From assembly GCA_051747385.1 (NCBI GenBank), contig JBNJGB010000033.1, positions 4,957 to 68,956 on the forward strand: 64,000 bases of DNA. Direction: 5' to 3'. This stretch comes from JBNJGB01 sp051747385. GTDB taxonomy: Bacteria; Myxococcota_A; UBA9042; PHBI01; JACKFB01. How positions within the stretch are numbered: the stretch's first letter is position 1; each line of letters opens with the position of its first letter. Under the pieces are notes generated by a model. The model did not search any database and had not been told where the DNA came from. It saw only the letters and a list, made by a program, of their open reading frames with translations. Made by a program: the position numbers and the translations under genes. This document shows positions 1 to 12,384 of this stretch, piece after piece.

Positions 1-2
1 TC

Positions 3-833
3 GCAGACGACACGCTCTGGCTGTCGATGCACGAGGACCACCTGCGTGACCTGCTGGCCGACGAGGCGGGATCGATGTTGGGCGAGGGACGCTCGGCGGA
101 GGTGGCCGAGGTCGTCCACTCGTCGGCGTCGGCGGTCGCGTTCTGCGATGTCCGGGAGGTCGTGGCCGGCATGCGCGCCGCCGGCGAGCTCGAGGACATC
201 GCCCTGGGCCCGCTCGGGGCCGCCGGTCTCGTCGAGGCGGTGGACCGGGTCGAGAGCCGGGCCGGGCTGGATGGTGAGGTCTGGACCGGATCCACGACGG
301 TGTACTTCGACGAAGAGGCGTTCGACGGGGCGGATGGGCCGGCGGTCGCGCTCCTGCAGATGGTCTCGGCGCCAGCGTTCCTGAAGTACATGCGGCGGGC
401 GAAGACCACCGAGGCCATCGACCAGCTGGACAAGATCTACAAGGGCGCGGCGCTGTACTACACGACGCCCCACGTCAACCGGCGCGGGAACAAGCTCGAC
501 TGCCAGTTCCCCACCAGCACCGAGTGCATCCCGAAGGGCTCACCCTGCGACTACCCCGACAACATGTACCCCGCCGATCCGTCGATCTGGACGAACGACA
601 CGTGGAGCGCCCTGAACTTCCAGATCTCGGAGCCGCACTACTTCCGCTATTGCTTCGACGCGTCCGGCACCCTGAGCACCGCCGGCTTCACCGCCACGGC
701 GCACGCGGACCTGGACTGCGACGGCGAGTGGAGCACCTTCCAGCGCATGGGCTTCGGGGATCCCAACGCGACCAAGGCGGAGTGCAGCTTGCAGGGCTCG
801 GCCGCCTTCTACGTCGAAAAAGAGGTCGAGTAG
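3..833 (+). CDS. Left-truncated protein with type IV pilin-like head domain
   Basis: The frame is open to the window edge, so the true start lies upstream; the first in-frame ATG is at 27. The C-terminal ~150 residues match what I know of myxobacterial PilA-like proteins: a motif reading PAFLKYMRRAKTTEA, a following YY, several Cys, an acidic DLDCDGEWSTF stretch and a closing FYVEKEVE. In normal pilins the PAFLKY motif ends the hydrophobic N-terminal helix. Here it is preceded by about 120 residues of soluble-looking sequence (ALLQMVSAPAFLKY is only weakly hydrophobic), so the head appears fused to another domain that I do not recognise. It may be a minor pilin-like or periplasmic protein. 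Family of the C-terminal part is fairly sure; function is not. Confidence 0.75.
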   Translation, partial: ADDTLWLSMHEDHLRDLLADEAGSMLGEGRSAEVAEVVHSSASAVAFCDVREVVAGMRAAGELEDIALGPLGAAGLVEAVDRVESRAGLDGEVWTGSTTVYFDEEAFDGADGPAVALLQMVSAPAFLKYMRRAKTTEAIDQLDKIYKGAALYYTTPHVNRRGNKLDCQFPTSTECIPKGSPCDYPDNMYPADPSIWTNDTWSALNFQISEPHYFRYCFDASGTLSTAGFTATAHADLDCDGEWSTFQRMGFGDPNATKAECSLQGSAAFYVEKEVE

Positions 834-855
834 GCGCGCATGCCGGCGTCCTGCG

Positions 856-917
856 CCCCAGGCGTCAGGATAGTTGCCGCCTCTGTCCCCAGGCGTCAGG
901 ATAGTTGCCGCCTCTGT
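856..917. repeat. 31-bp tandem repeat, two perfect copies
   Basis: Units at 856-886 and 887-917 are identical; each begins CCCCAGGCGTCAGG and ends GCCGCCTCTGT. They follow the stop of the pilin-like gene by 23 bases. Function is unknown; they look like the edge of a degenerate mobile or REP-type repeat. Confidence 0.85.
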
Positions 918-1049
918 TGAGCGCGCGCGGAGCGCGCCCGAGACCCCGCCATCGCCCCCGAGCGAGCTCATTGGGGCCACGACCCAGCCGCGATGGTTCG
1001 TGATCGAGGCCCACGCCGACCGCTCGGCCACCGGCCGAACGTCCGAGAA
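918..1049. repeat. Dispersed repeat, copy 1
   Basis: This segment aligns with 8205-8330. Shared blocks in the same order include CGAGACC-CGCCATCGCCC, a CAGCC-CGAT core, CGACCGCTCGG-CACCGGCC and AACGTCCG. The similarity continues into the tandem repeat at 1050-1095, which resembles 8331-8352. Confidence 0.55.
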
Positions 1050-1095
1050 TGTGCTTTATGGAAACTAGCAGCTGTGCTTTATGGAAACTAGCAGC
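1050..1095. repeat. 23-bp tandem repeat, two perfect copies
   Basis: Units at 1050-1072 and 1073-1095 are identical (TGTGCTTTATGGAAACTAGC then AGC). The block marks the point where the truncated minus-strand lipoprotein gene stops resembling a protein. Confidence 0.85.
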
Positions 1096-1206
1096 CACGC
1101 CCGTCGGCGCGTCGGGCGGGAGGTAGGGGGGAGCGTCGTTTCCGCAGCCGACCAGTACCAGCGCGCCGAGGAGACAGCACGCCACCGTTCGAACCGCCTT
1201 CGGCAT
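1096..1206 (-). pseudogene. 5' fragment of a lipoprotein gene
   Basis: The minus strand from 1206 encodes a textbook lipoprotein signal: basic start MPKAVR, a hydrophobic core and a LVGC lipobox at residue 21, followed by a short linker (GNDAPPYLPPDAPTGVAAS). A GGGGAG element lies about 5 bases before the ATG. After about 37 residues the frame runs straight into the 23-bp tandem repeat and dispersed repeat, and continues to a stop near 865 with no protein character. I read it as a lipoprotein gene truncated by repeat insertion or deletion; a short chimeric peptide could still be made. Confidence 0.6.
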
Positions 1207-1282
1207 GGGGACTCCCCGGGGACATCATCGAAGGTGCCCGGGGGGCAGAGCGGACGCGGTCGACTGACCGACGGCGTGGACG

Positions 1283-1288
1283 TAGAGT
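1283..1288 (+). promoter_or_regulatory. Candidate -10 box close to a start codon
   Basis: TAGAGT ends 9 bases before the ATG at 1298, so transcription would begin within about three bases of the codon. There is no Shine-Dalgarno sequence between them and no convincing -35. It is weak taken alone but resembles the arrangement at 13409, 35327 and 33821. Confidence 0.3.
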
Positions 1289-1297
1289 GCGGCGGTC

Positions 1298-2158
1298 ATG
1301 TGGAGAGGCCGTCAGCACCGTGCATCCACGCCGCGCGGGCCCGGGCGCCCGTCGAAGGCGGCGCTTCGCGTCCTGCGGAGCGTCGTGCGGCCCGTCGTCC
1401 GCGCGGCGTTCCGGCCGACGCTGGAGGGGACGGAGCGCCTGCCGGAGGACGGGCCGTATCTGCTGGTGGGCAACCACTCCGCCGGCCTGGGCATCGCCGA
1501 GCTGACCAGCTTCGTGGCGCTGTACGCCGAGCGGTTCGGAGGCGAGCGTCCCCTGGCGGCGTTCGCCCATCCGATCGGGTTCCGGTTCCCGCCCATGGCG
1601 GCCCTCCACCGGGCGCTCGGCTCCGTGCCGTCCACCTACGAGGCGGCCGAGGAGACCCTCGCGGAGGGCGTGCCGCTCCTGGTCTTCCCGGGTGGCGACC
1701 ACGAGACGCTGCGGCCCGTCTGGCAGGCGCACCGCGTGGACTTCGGGGGGCGCCGGGGGTTCCTGCGCATCGCGCGGAAGATGGGCGTACCGGTCGTGCC
1801 CATGGGAATCCGCGGCAGCCACTTCACGGCGCCGATCCTGCTGAGGTCCCGGGCGCTGGCGTGGGTCCTGGTGATCCCGCGCCTGGCGGGCATCAAGCGG
1901 TGGGGCGTGAGCCTCCTGGGCGCTGCCGGTGCCGCGACCATCGCCGTGACGCCGCTGCCCGGCTGGGCCCGGGCGGGCCTCGTGTGGCTGTGGCTGGCCT
2001 CGCCGGTCCAGTTCCTGCCGGTCGTGCCGTGGACCATCCGCTTCCGGATCGGTGAGCCCCTCTCCCCGGACATCCTGTTCGACCCGGAGGACGAGGACCT
2101 GTCGGAGGCGCTGGCGCGGGTCGAGGCGGCGGTGCAGGACCTGGTGGACCGGGAGTAG
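1298..2158 (+). CDS. Lysophospholipid/diacylglycerol-type acyltransferase (PlsC superfamily)
   Basis: The 286-residue protein has the acyltransferase block LVGNHSAG at about residues 56-63 and the FPGG motif at 130-133, both features of the MGAT/LPLAT branch of glycerolipid acyltransferases, which transfer fatty acyl groups to a lipid hydroxyl at the membrane. A hydrophobic stretch near residues 215-245 (WARAGLVWLWLASPVQFLPV) suggests membrane contact. The catalytic histidine (H60) is present, but the residue five positions on, normally Asp in the HX4D motif, is Gly65. Activity is therefore uncertain, although the second motif is intact. No Shine-Dalgarno precedes the ATG; the message may be leaderless. 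The protein stands alone and is convergent with the giant surface protein, 30 bp away. Confidence 0.8.
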   Translation: MWRGRQHRASTPRGPGRPSKAALRVLRSVVRPVVRAAFRPTLEGTERLPEDGPYLLVGNHSAGLGIAELTSFVALYAERFGGERPLAAFAHPIGFRFPPMAALHRALGSVPSTYEAAEETLAEGVPLLVFPGGDHETLRPVWQAHRVDFGGRRGFLRIARKMGVPVVPMGIRGSHFTAPILLRSRALAWVLVIPRLAGIKRWGVSLLGAAGAATIAVTPLPGWARAGLVWLWLASPVQFLPVVPWTIRFRIGEPLSPDILFDPEDEDLSEALARVEAAVQDLVDRE

Positions 2159-2188
2159 CCGCCCCCCCGGGGGGAGGCGGCTCCGTCG

Positions 2189-7693
<5,505 letters not shown>

Positions 7694-8194
7694 GTCTCCC
7701 CCTCCAGGCCCGACGGCCGTCCGAACGTACAGCCCCTGGGCGTGTAGGGGCCACGCCGACCCGGACCGCGACGTGAGCCGCCGCGCCTCCCCCCCAGGCC
7801 GTGCCCATCTGCTACCCGGGGAGACGCTCAATGCAAGATGCTCGGCACCACGGCGCAGCAGGTCAGCAATGCCCTCCACCGACACCGGTCGAGAGCCACG
7901 CCCGACATCTTCACTCCGTGGCTCGGACGCTGGGATGCGACCTTGGAGCCGCCCACTCCGGCAGAGGAAGTGAAATGTGAGACTCCTGGGAACGAATGGA
8001 GGTTCGAGTCCACGGCGTCGAGGCGCAAGCTGTGGTGGGACGAATCATGTGAACGTGCCTGACACCTCCTCCCGACCTGTAACCGGCGTCGCTGCGCGTC
8101 GTCCCTCCAACCTCGAGGTCTTCGGGCCGACCGGCCGCCAGTCCAGCGCCTGCGTCTACGTGACGAAAGGCACGCGCACCCTTACGCTCTCGGC
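7694..8194. other. Gene-free stretch with REP-like fragments
   Basis: No convincing gene is present between the giant gene's start and 8195. The section around 7970-8080 contains fragments that resemble the ends of RAYT-type repeats I know from deltaproteobacteria (GTGAAATGTGAGACTCC and GTGCCTGACACCT). From 8077 a copy of the dispersed repeat begins. A GGTTCGAGTCC at 8006 resembles a tRNA T-loop but the arm does not pair. Confidence 0.5.
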
Positions 8195-8352
8195 ATGAAC
8201 GGAGCGGCCCGCTCGGCGTCCGAGACCCTGCCATCGCCCCTGGCCGACCGCATCCGGGTCACGGGTCAGCCACGATCGTGGGCGATCGAGCCCACGACGA
8301 CCGCTCGGGCACCGGCCCAACGTCCGGTAATCCGTCTTGTGATAACCAGCAG
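8077..8352. repeat. Dispersed repeat, copy 2 (most complete)
   Basis: The first part (8077-8135, starting CCTGTAACCGGCGTCGCTGC) matches 15468-15533 closely; the second part (about 8205-8352) matches 918-1095 and, more weakly, 15545-15600. Copies 2 and 3 lie immediately upstream of secreted or lipoprotein-like reading frames and copy 1 beside a truncated one. Confidence 0.65.
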
Positions 8353-8866
8353 CCTCGCCGTCTGCGTCGCCGCGATGTGCACCTGCACCCCAGCCCGGCA
8401 GTGGTACGCCATGAAGCCCATGACGGCGGGGGCCGCCGGCCCGCGTGTCGTCGTCGGGGACGACGCCTTCGAGCCGGCTCCGCGCTGCCTGTGCCCGGCG
8501 CGGCGAGGGGGCGGCTCCGGAGAGCAGCGCCGGGGCGGCGGCGCGGGCGAGGCGCGACGCGGCGGCGGCGGTGCGGGCGAAGCGCGCCGGGGCGGCGGCG
8601 CGGGCGAGGCACGACGCGGTGGGGGCGGTGCGGGCGAAGCGCGCAGGGGCGGCGGCGCGGGCGAGGCACGACGCGGTGGAGGCGCCGGCGAGGCACGACG
8701 CGGCGGGGGCGCGGGCGAGGCGCGACGTGGCGGCGGGGGCGCGGGCGAGAGCCGAAGCGGGGGCGGCGGCGCGGAGCCTCTCTACTGCTCCCGCGCATCG
8801 AGCTGCGACCGGGTGCTCTTGAAGGACGGCTCGACGGCGCCCGTCCAGTGGACGAGGGAGAGATAG
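8339..8866 (+). CDS. Possible secreted protein with GGGAGEARR repeats
   Basis: This frame (in-frame starts GTG 8339, ATG 8387 or, further up, ATG 8195 inside the repeat) begins with a hydrophobic stretch containing several Cys (SSLAVCVAAMCTC), then a short unique part, then about 80 residues of Gly/Ala/Arg/Glu repeats of the form GGGGAGEARR, then a unique Cys-containing tail (EPLYCSRASSCDRVLLKDG). It ends one base before the next gene's ATG, with GGGAGAGATAGG as that gene's likely ribosome site, which favours a real operon partner. The repetitive DNA also leaves other frames open, and the lipobox is imperfect. A shadow of this tail seems to persist upstream of the second lipoprotein copy (about 9465-9510). 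I do not recognise a family. Confidence 0.4.
   Translation: MITSSLAVCVAAMCTCTPARQWYAMKPMTAGAAGPRVVVGDDAFEPAPRCLCPARRGGGSGEQRRGGGAGEARRGGGGAGEARRGGGAGEARRGGGGAGEARRGGGAGEARRGGGAGEARRGGGAGEARRGGGGAGESRSGGGGAEPLYCSRASSCDRVLLKDGSTAPVQWTRER
8505..8775. repeat. GC-rich low-complexity tandem repeats
   Basis: Repeated blocks of GGCGGCGCGGGCGAGGC followed by ACGACGCGG or GCGCCGGGG recur with irregular 27-33-bp spacing. They encode GGGAGEARR-type units in the frame that ends at 8866 and leave three other frames open as well. Confidence 0.75.
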
Positions 8867-8867
8867 G

Positions 8868-9395
8868 ATGGCGGCGATTCGACTCGCGGCGGGTATGATC
8901 GCGCTCGGCGCAGCGCTCACCGGGTGCGCGCCGACCCTGCTGAAGCCCGAGCCGACGCTTCACAACATCACGGACCCCCAGGGCGGAGACCGGGTCACCT
9001 TCGACTGGAAGGACCACTACTCGCCGTCCCTGTCCGACATCCCTCCCGGCGACCTCGTCGACGGCTGGAGCGACGAGCACGGGTTCGTCTCGCAGTGGCG
9101 GGGCCTCAAACATCGCCACTGCGGCACGCCGGTCGAGGTCGTGAGCAGCACCGGCGAGGTCGTCCACGGCCGCCTGCTCGTCATGGGCCACCGCGAAAAC
9201 GGGCGCGGTCCCGCCGGACGCGGCGACTACCGGGTGAAGGTCGCCGACCGCTTCATCGACCAGACCTCGGGCGGGCGCACCGCCGTCCAGTACGAGTCCT
9301 ACGTGGCCGACGACACCGAGTACTACGCGTGGATCCTCTGGATGCGCCAGGAGCCGTTCTTCGGGCCCGACCACGAGTGCAACCAGGACACATGA
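8868..9395 (+). CDS. Lipoprotein, tandem paralogue 1
   Basis: The 175-residue protein has a clear lipoprotein signal with lipobox LTGC (Cys20) and then APTLLKPEPTLHN. The remainder contains a DIPPGDLVDGWS segment, a His/Cys pair (RHCGTPVEVV) and a C-terminal half that is identical to the paralogue at 9515. I do not recognise the family. The ATG lies one base after the preceding stop and uses the purine-rich end of that frame as ribosome site. It probably sits in the outer membrane or periplasm. Expression with the repeat protein upstream is likely. Confidence 0.8.
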   Translation: MAAIRLAAGMIALGAALTGCAPTLLKPEPTLHNITDPQGGDRVTFDWKDHYSPSLSDIPPGDLVDGWSDEHGFVSQWRGLKHRHCGTPVEVVSSTGEVVHGRLLVMGHRENGRGPAGRGDYRVKVADRFIDQTSGGRTAVQYESYVADDTEYYAWILWMRQEPFFGPDHECNQDT

Positions 9396-9420
9396 GCCGG
9401 CTCGCGCGCTCGTCGCCGCG
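9129..9420. repeat. 292-bp direct repeat, copy 1
   Basis: It is identical, as far as I can read, to 9761-10052 (offset 632). It covers the 3' half of the first lipoprotein gene and 25 bp past its stop. Confidence 0.92.
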
Positions 9421-9514
9421 TGCCTCGTCCCGGATGCGGTGACGCGGCGCCGCGCCGCGTGGGCGCTCGAAGAATGGCTCGACGGTGCCGTCGAGCGGAC
9501 AAAGGAGCGAGGGA

Positions 9515-10027
9515 ATGCCGATGGTTCGTTACGCTTGCCTGCTCGGGCTCGGCCTCCTGCTCGCGGGATGCGGGCCCACCCTGCTGAAGCCCGACGCGGA
9601 GCTCCACAACGTCAGGAGCCCCGAGGGCTGGGCCTGGCAGCGCGACTACTCGCTCGCGCTGTCGGAGATCCCTCCCGGCGAGCTCGTCGCCGCGTGGAGC
9701 GAGCGCCACGGCCTCGTCGAGCACGGGGGACCGACCGGGATGCGCACCCACTGCGGCGACCCGGTCGAGGTCGTGAGCAGCACCGGCGAGGTCGTCCACG
9801 GCCGCCTGCTCGTCATGGGCCACCGCGAAAACGGGCGCGGTCCCGCCGGACGCGGCGACTACCGGGTGAAGGTCGCCGACCGCTTCATCGACCAGACCTC
9901 GGGCGGGCGCACCGCCGTCCAGTACGAGTCCTACGTGGCCGACGACACCGAGTACTACGCGTGGATCCTCTGGATGCGCCAGGAGCCGTTCTTCGGGCCC
10001 GACCACGAGTGCAACCAGGACACATGA
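9515..10027 (+). CDS. Lipoprotein, tandem paralogue 2
   Basis: The start at 9515 (or 9521) is chosen because AAGGAGCGAGGGA precedes it and because it opens the signal MPMVRYACLLGLGLLLAGC (lipobox Cys19). The next residues, GPTLLKPDAELHN, parallel the first paralogue, the middle is diverged (WAWQRDYSLALSEIPPGEL), and everything from PVEVVSS to the stop is identical to the first copy at the DNA level (9761-10052 equals 9129-9420). Function unknown. The mosaic of diverged N-terminal and identical C-terminal halves points to gene conversion or an unequal cross-over. Confidence 0.82.
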   Translation: MPMVRYACLLGLGLLLAGCGPTLLKPDAELHNVRSPEGWAWQRDYSLALSEIPPGELVAAWSERHGLVEHGGPTGMRTHCGDPVEVVSSTGEVVHGRLLVMGHRENGRGPAGRGDYRVKVADRFIDQTSGGRTAVQYESYVADDTEYYAWILWMRQEPFFGPDHECNQDT

Positions 10028-10052
10028 GCCGGCTCGCGCGCTCGTCGCCGCG
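9761..10052. repeat. 292-bp direct repeat, copy 2
   Basis: Identical partner of 9129-9420; it covers the 3' half of the second lipoprotein gene and 25 bp past its stop. Confidence 0.92.
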
Positions 10053-10372
10053 GGATCGAGTCTACCGACTTCCGGCTTCGTGGGCGGCTGGGGTCGAGGG
10101 AGGATGCGCGTACGGCCCGCTCCGGCGCCACCTGGGCCACCGGGAGCCGATCCGGGGCGCGGTCTGGCCATCGGCCACCTGACGAGCCAGGTGACGGGCG
10201 GAATGACCGCCGCCCGCGTCACCGCCCGGACCACCACGCTGCGCCCGGCCCGCATCCGAACCCCGCTGACGAAGAAGGCGCGGCCACCTGCCGATCACCG
10301 GGGCATCGTCACAGCGATGCGCGGCGCGTGGCTACCACTCGTCCCCACGCGCTCCCGCGCGTCGTCGGCCGC
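10028..10372. other. Gene-free stretch
   Basis: After the repeat end at 10052 I see no gene. Two small inverted repeats stand out, CCACCTG/CAGGTG (10178-10194) and GGCGG/CCGCC (10199-10213); neither is followed by a T run. Confidence 0.5.
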
Positions 10373-10915
10373 CTATCCCTCGCCGATCTCGTCGTCGAGA
10401 TCCTGGTGGCAGGACGGGCAGATCCCGTGGGTCACCTCTACGCCGGCGTTCTGCCGGACGTAGGTCTCGAGGCTCTTCCAGTACCCCTCGTCATCGCGCA
10501 CCCGCTTACACCAGGCGCAGACGGGGAGCAGCCCCCGCAGCGTCTCGACCTGCTCGAGGGCGTCCTCGAGCTCCCCGATGACTTCGTTGCGGCGCTGAAG
10601 CTCCCGCTTCAAGCGGAGGAGCAGGTACACGACGAGGCCGAAGAAGCCGAACCGGAGCGTGGCATTCCAGATGCGGGTGAGGGGGAGATCATACGGGTCG
10701 GCCACGAACCAGGCCGCCGCCGACGCCACGGCCATCGCCCAGCCCACGCGCGGGCCGACGCGCCAGGCCGCCCACGCGATGCCCGGGATGTAGAAGAGGG
10801 ACAGGCCGATGAAGCGACCCGTCAGGCGGTCCAACGCGGTGACGGCGAGAAGGTAGAGCACGGCGGCCGCCAACACGAGCGCGCGCTGGCGCGTCTGGTC
10901 GGAGGAGGGAGTCAC
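10373..10915 (-). CDS. Membrane protein with C-terminal CxxC...HGICPxC zinc-ribbon-like module
   Basis: The 180-residue protein has about four hydrophobic segments in residues 12-95, a basic/coiled-coil linker (LKRELQRRNEVIGELEDAL) and a C-terminal module LPVCAWCKRVRDDEGYW ... THGICPSCH. That module, with its two Cys pairs, is known from the tails of deltaproteobacterial PAS proteins, response regulators and other signalling proteins, where its role is not established; the four Cys suggest metal binding. Here it hangs from a small membrane anchor with no recognisable sensor or kinase domain, facing the cytoplasm if the N-in prediction holds. It is monocistronic; its start lies 84 bp before the 3' end of the HTTM gene on the same strand. 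Confidence 0.75.
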   Translation of the reverse strand: MTPSSDQTRQRALVLAAAVLYLLAVTALDRLTGRFIGLSLFYIPGIAWAAWRVGPRVGWAMAVASAAAWFVADPYDLPLTRIWNATLRFGFFGLVVYLLLRLKRELQRRNEVIGELEDALEQVETLRGLLPVCAWCKRVRDDEGYWKSLETYVRQNAGVEVTHGICPSCHQDLDDEIGEG

Positions 10916-10998
10916 GAGGCCATCATCCGATCTCCTGTGTAGGCGTCAATCGGGCCACGGCGCCCGCGCTTCGCACGGGCCCGCCGCGTGGGGGGCGG

Positions 10999-12384
10999 TC
11001 ATGGGCGGCCGCCTCCGGTCGTCGTCCCGTGCCTCCGGCGCAGGCGCTCCAGCTTCTCGGCCCGGCTCTCACCGGGCGGGGCATGGCGCTCCGCGTGCTC
11101 GTACGCGTCGATGGCGGCGGCCATCTCGCCGCGGCGGGCCAGGTCGCCGCCGAGCCAGCGGTAGAAGTCGAAGCGGGCGGTCGACGCGTGCACCGCTCCC
11201 CACAGCGCCAGGGCCGCGAGGCCGCCGGCCACCGCCCGGTCCAGGGCCGATCGGACCCCGGCGCGTGCGAAGGCGTGGAGGCTGAGCACGACCAGCCCGA
11301 TCGACGACGCCACACCGGCGGTCTCCGCTCCGGGCAGGTCCAGCCAGGTGCCCAGCGCGGCGAAGCCCCAGGCCACCCCTACGATGGCCGCGCCGGTCGC
11401 TATCCAGGCGCTCCCCCGCGGCGCGCGGCGCACCAGCGGGACCACGAGCAGAGGCGCCACCCGACGGCGCAGGCGATCGACGGCGACGAGCGGCGCCTCC
11501 AACCACCGGGCGGGGAGGAGGAAGACGGCCGCCAGGAGCAGGGCGTACACGCTGAACCAGCCGATCTTCAGGCCCAGCCACTCGGCGCCGGCGTGGAAGG
11601 CGACGGCGGACAACAGCGCCACCCAGCGCAGGCACGCGGCGAGGCGGCCGCCGCCCTCCCCGTCCCCGGCGAGGAGGCGGGCGACGTACCCGAGCGCGAT
11701 GGAGACCTGCAGGGCCACGGTGCCCCAGGCGAGGAGCGGCCAGAGCTGCTCCAGCCCCAGGCCGAGGGCGCCGGCGAGGGCCTCCATCTCCTGCATCCCG
11801 TCCCGGGCCCCGACCAGACGGCGGATCACCGCGCCCCCGTGCCACCGCGGATCGATCTTGGCGACGGCCGTGAAGGTGTAGACGAGCGCCATGGTCGCGC
11901 CCACGAGCTGGACGCCCCAGGCCGTCGCCGCGGGCGGGGGCCCGCTCCGGCCCGGTGGCGCGACGGCGCGCCCGAGGCTCGGAGCCGGGGCCAGGGCGAG
12001 GCCCGCCAGCACCCACGACAAGAGGTAGTGGTGCTGGTAGCTGTCCAGCTGGCTCATGGCCCAGGACCAGGTGTAGAGGAGCGCGAGCAGCCCGGTCGCC
12101 CACCTCCCCGCGGCGCCGAGCGCGACGAGCGCGGCCAGGAGCCCCACGACCACCATCAGGCCGACGTACAGGCCGGGGCTCGGCAGCGGCTGCAGCGCGT
12201 CGAGCCAGGCGAAGTGCGCGACGTTGAAGCCGCCCGCTCCGTAGCGCCCCCCGTGCGGCATCATCAGGAGCCAGGCGTCGAAGGCCAGCAGGCCGCAGAC
12301 GAGCCTCCGCAGGAGGAACACCCGCGCCAGGGCGAGAGGCTGGAACCAGGTCTGCTCCCAGGCGCTCACGACGCATGCGCTCAC
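10999..12384 (-). CDS. HTTM-domain (vitamin K-dependent carboxylase-like) membrane protein
   Basis: The start is a GTG at 12384 that overlaps the TGA of the upstream gene as GTGA, giving 461 residues; a longer frame to 12462 lies inside the partner gene. Multiple hydrophobic helices fill residues 10-400, and the stretch LVYTFTAVAKIDPRWHGG matches the signature of HTTM proteins (horizontally transferred transmembrane domain, related to vitamin K-dependent gamma-carboxylase). The last ~40 residues (LARRGEMAAAIDAYEHAE) look like a single TPR. In bacteria these proteins are known mostly from sequence; their substrate is unknown. Translational coupling with the gene at 12381 indicates a joint function. 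Confidence 0.8.
   Translation of the reverse strand: MSACVVSAWEQTWFQPLALARVFLLRRLVCGLLAFDAWLLMMPHGGRYGAGGFNVAHFAWLDALQPLPSPGLYVGLMVVVGLLAALVALGAAGRWATGLLALLYTWSWAMSQLDSYQHHYLLSWVLAGLALAPAPSLGRAVAPPGRSGPPPAATAWGVQLVGATMALVYTFTAVAKIDPRWHGGAVIRRLVGARDGMQEMEALAGALGLGLEQLWPLLAWGTVALQVSIALGYVARLLAGDGEGGGRLAACLRWVALLSAVAFHAGAEWLGLKIGWFSVYALLLAAVFLLPARWLEAPLVAVDRLRRRVAPLLVVPLVRRAPRGSAWIATGAAIVGVAWGFAALGTWLDLPGAETAGVASSIGLVVLSLHAFARAGVRSALDRAVAGGLAALALWGAVHASTARFDFYRWLGGDLARRGEMAAAIDAYEHAERHAPPGESRAEKLERLRRRHGTTTGGGRP

Larger units (their letters stand above)
834..1297. other. Repeat-rich gap with truncated lipoprotein
   Basis: This 464-bp stretch holds no intact gene. It contains a 31-bp unit present twice in tandem (856-917), a diverged copy of a dispersed repeat (about 918-1049), a 23-bp unit present twice in tandem (1050-1095), and the 5' end of a minus-strand lipoprotein gene (1206 down to about 1096). 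Confidence 0.7.

Noticed and set aside
8001..8020. tRNA-like GGTTCGAGTCC
   Set aside because: Only two or three T-stem pairs form and no acceptor, D or anticodon arm can be built around it.
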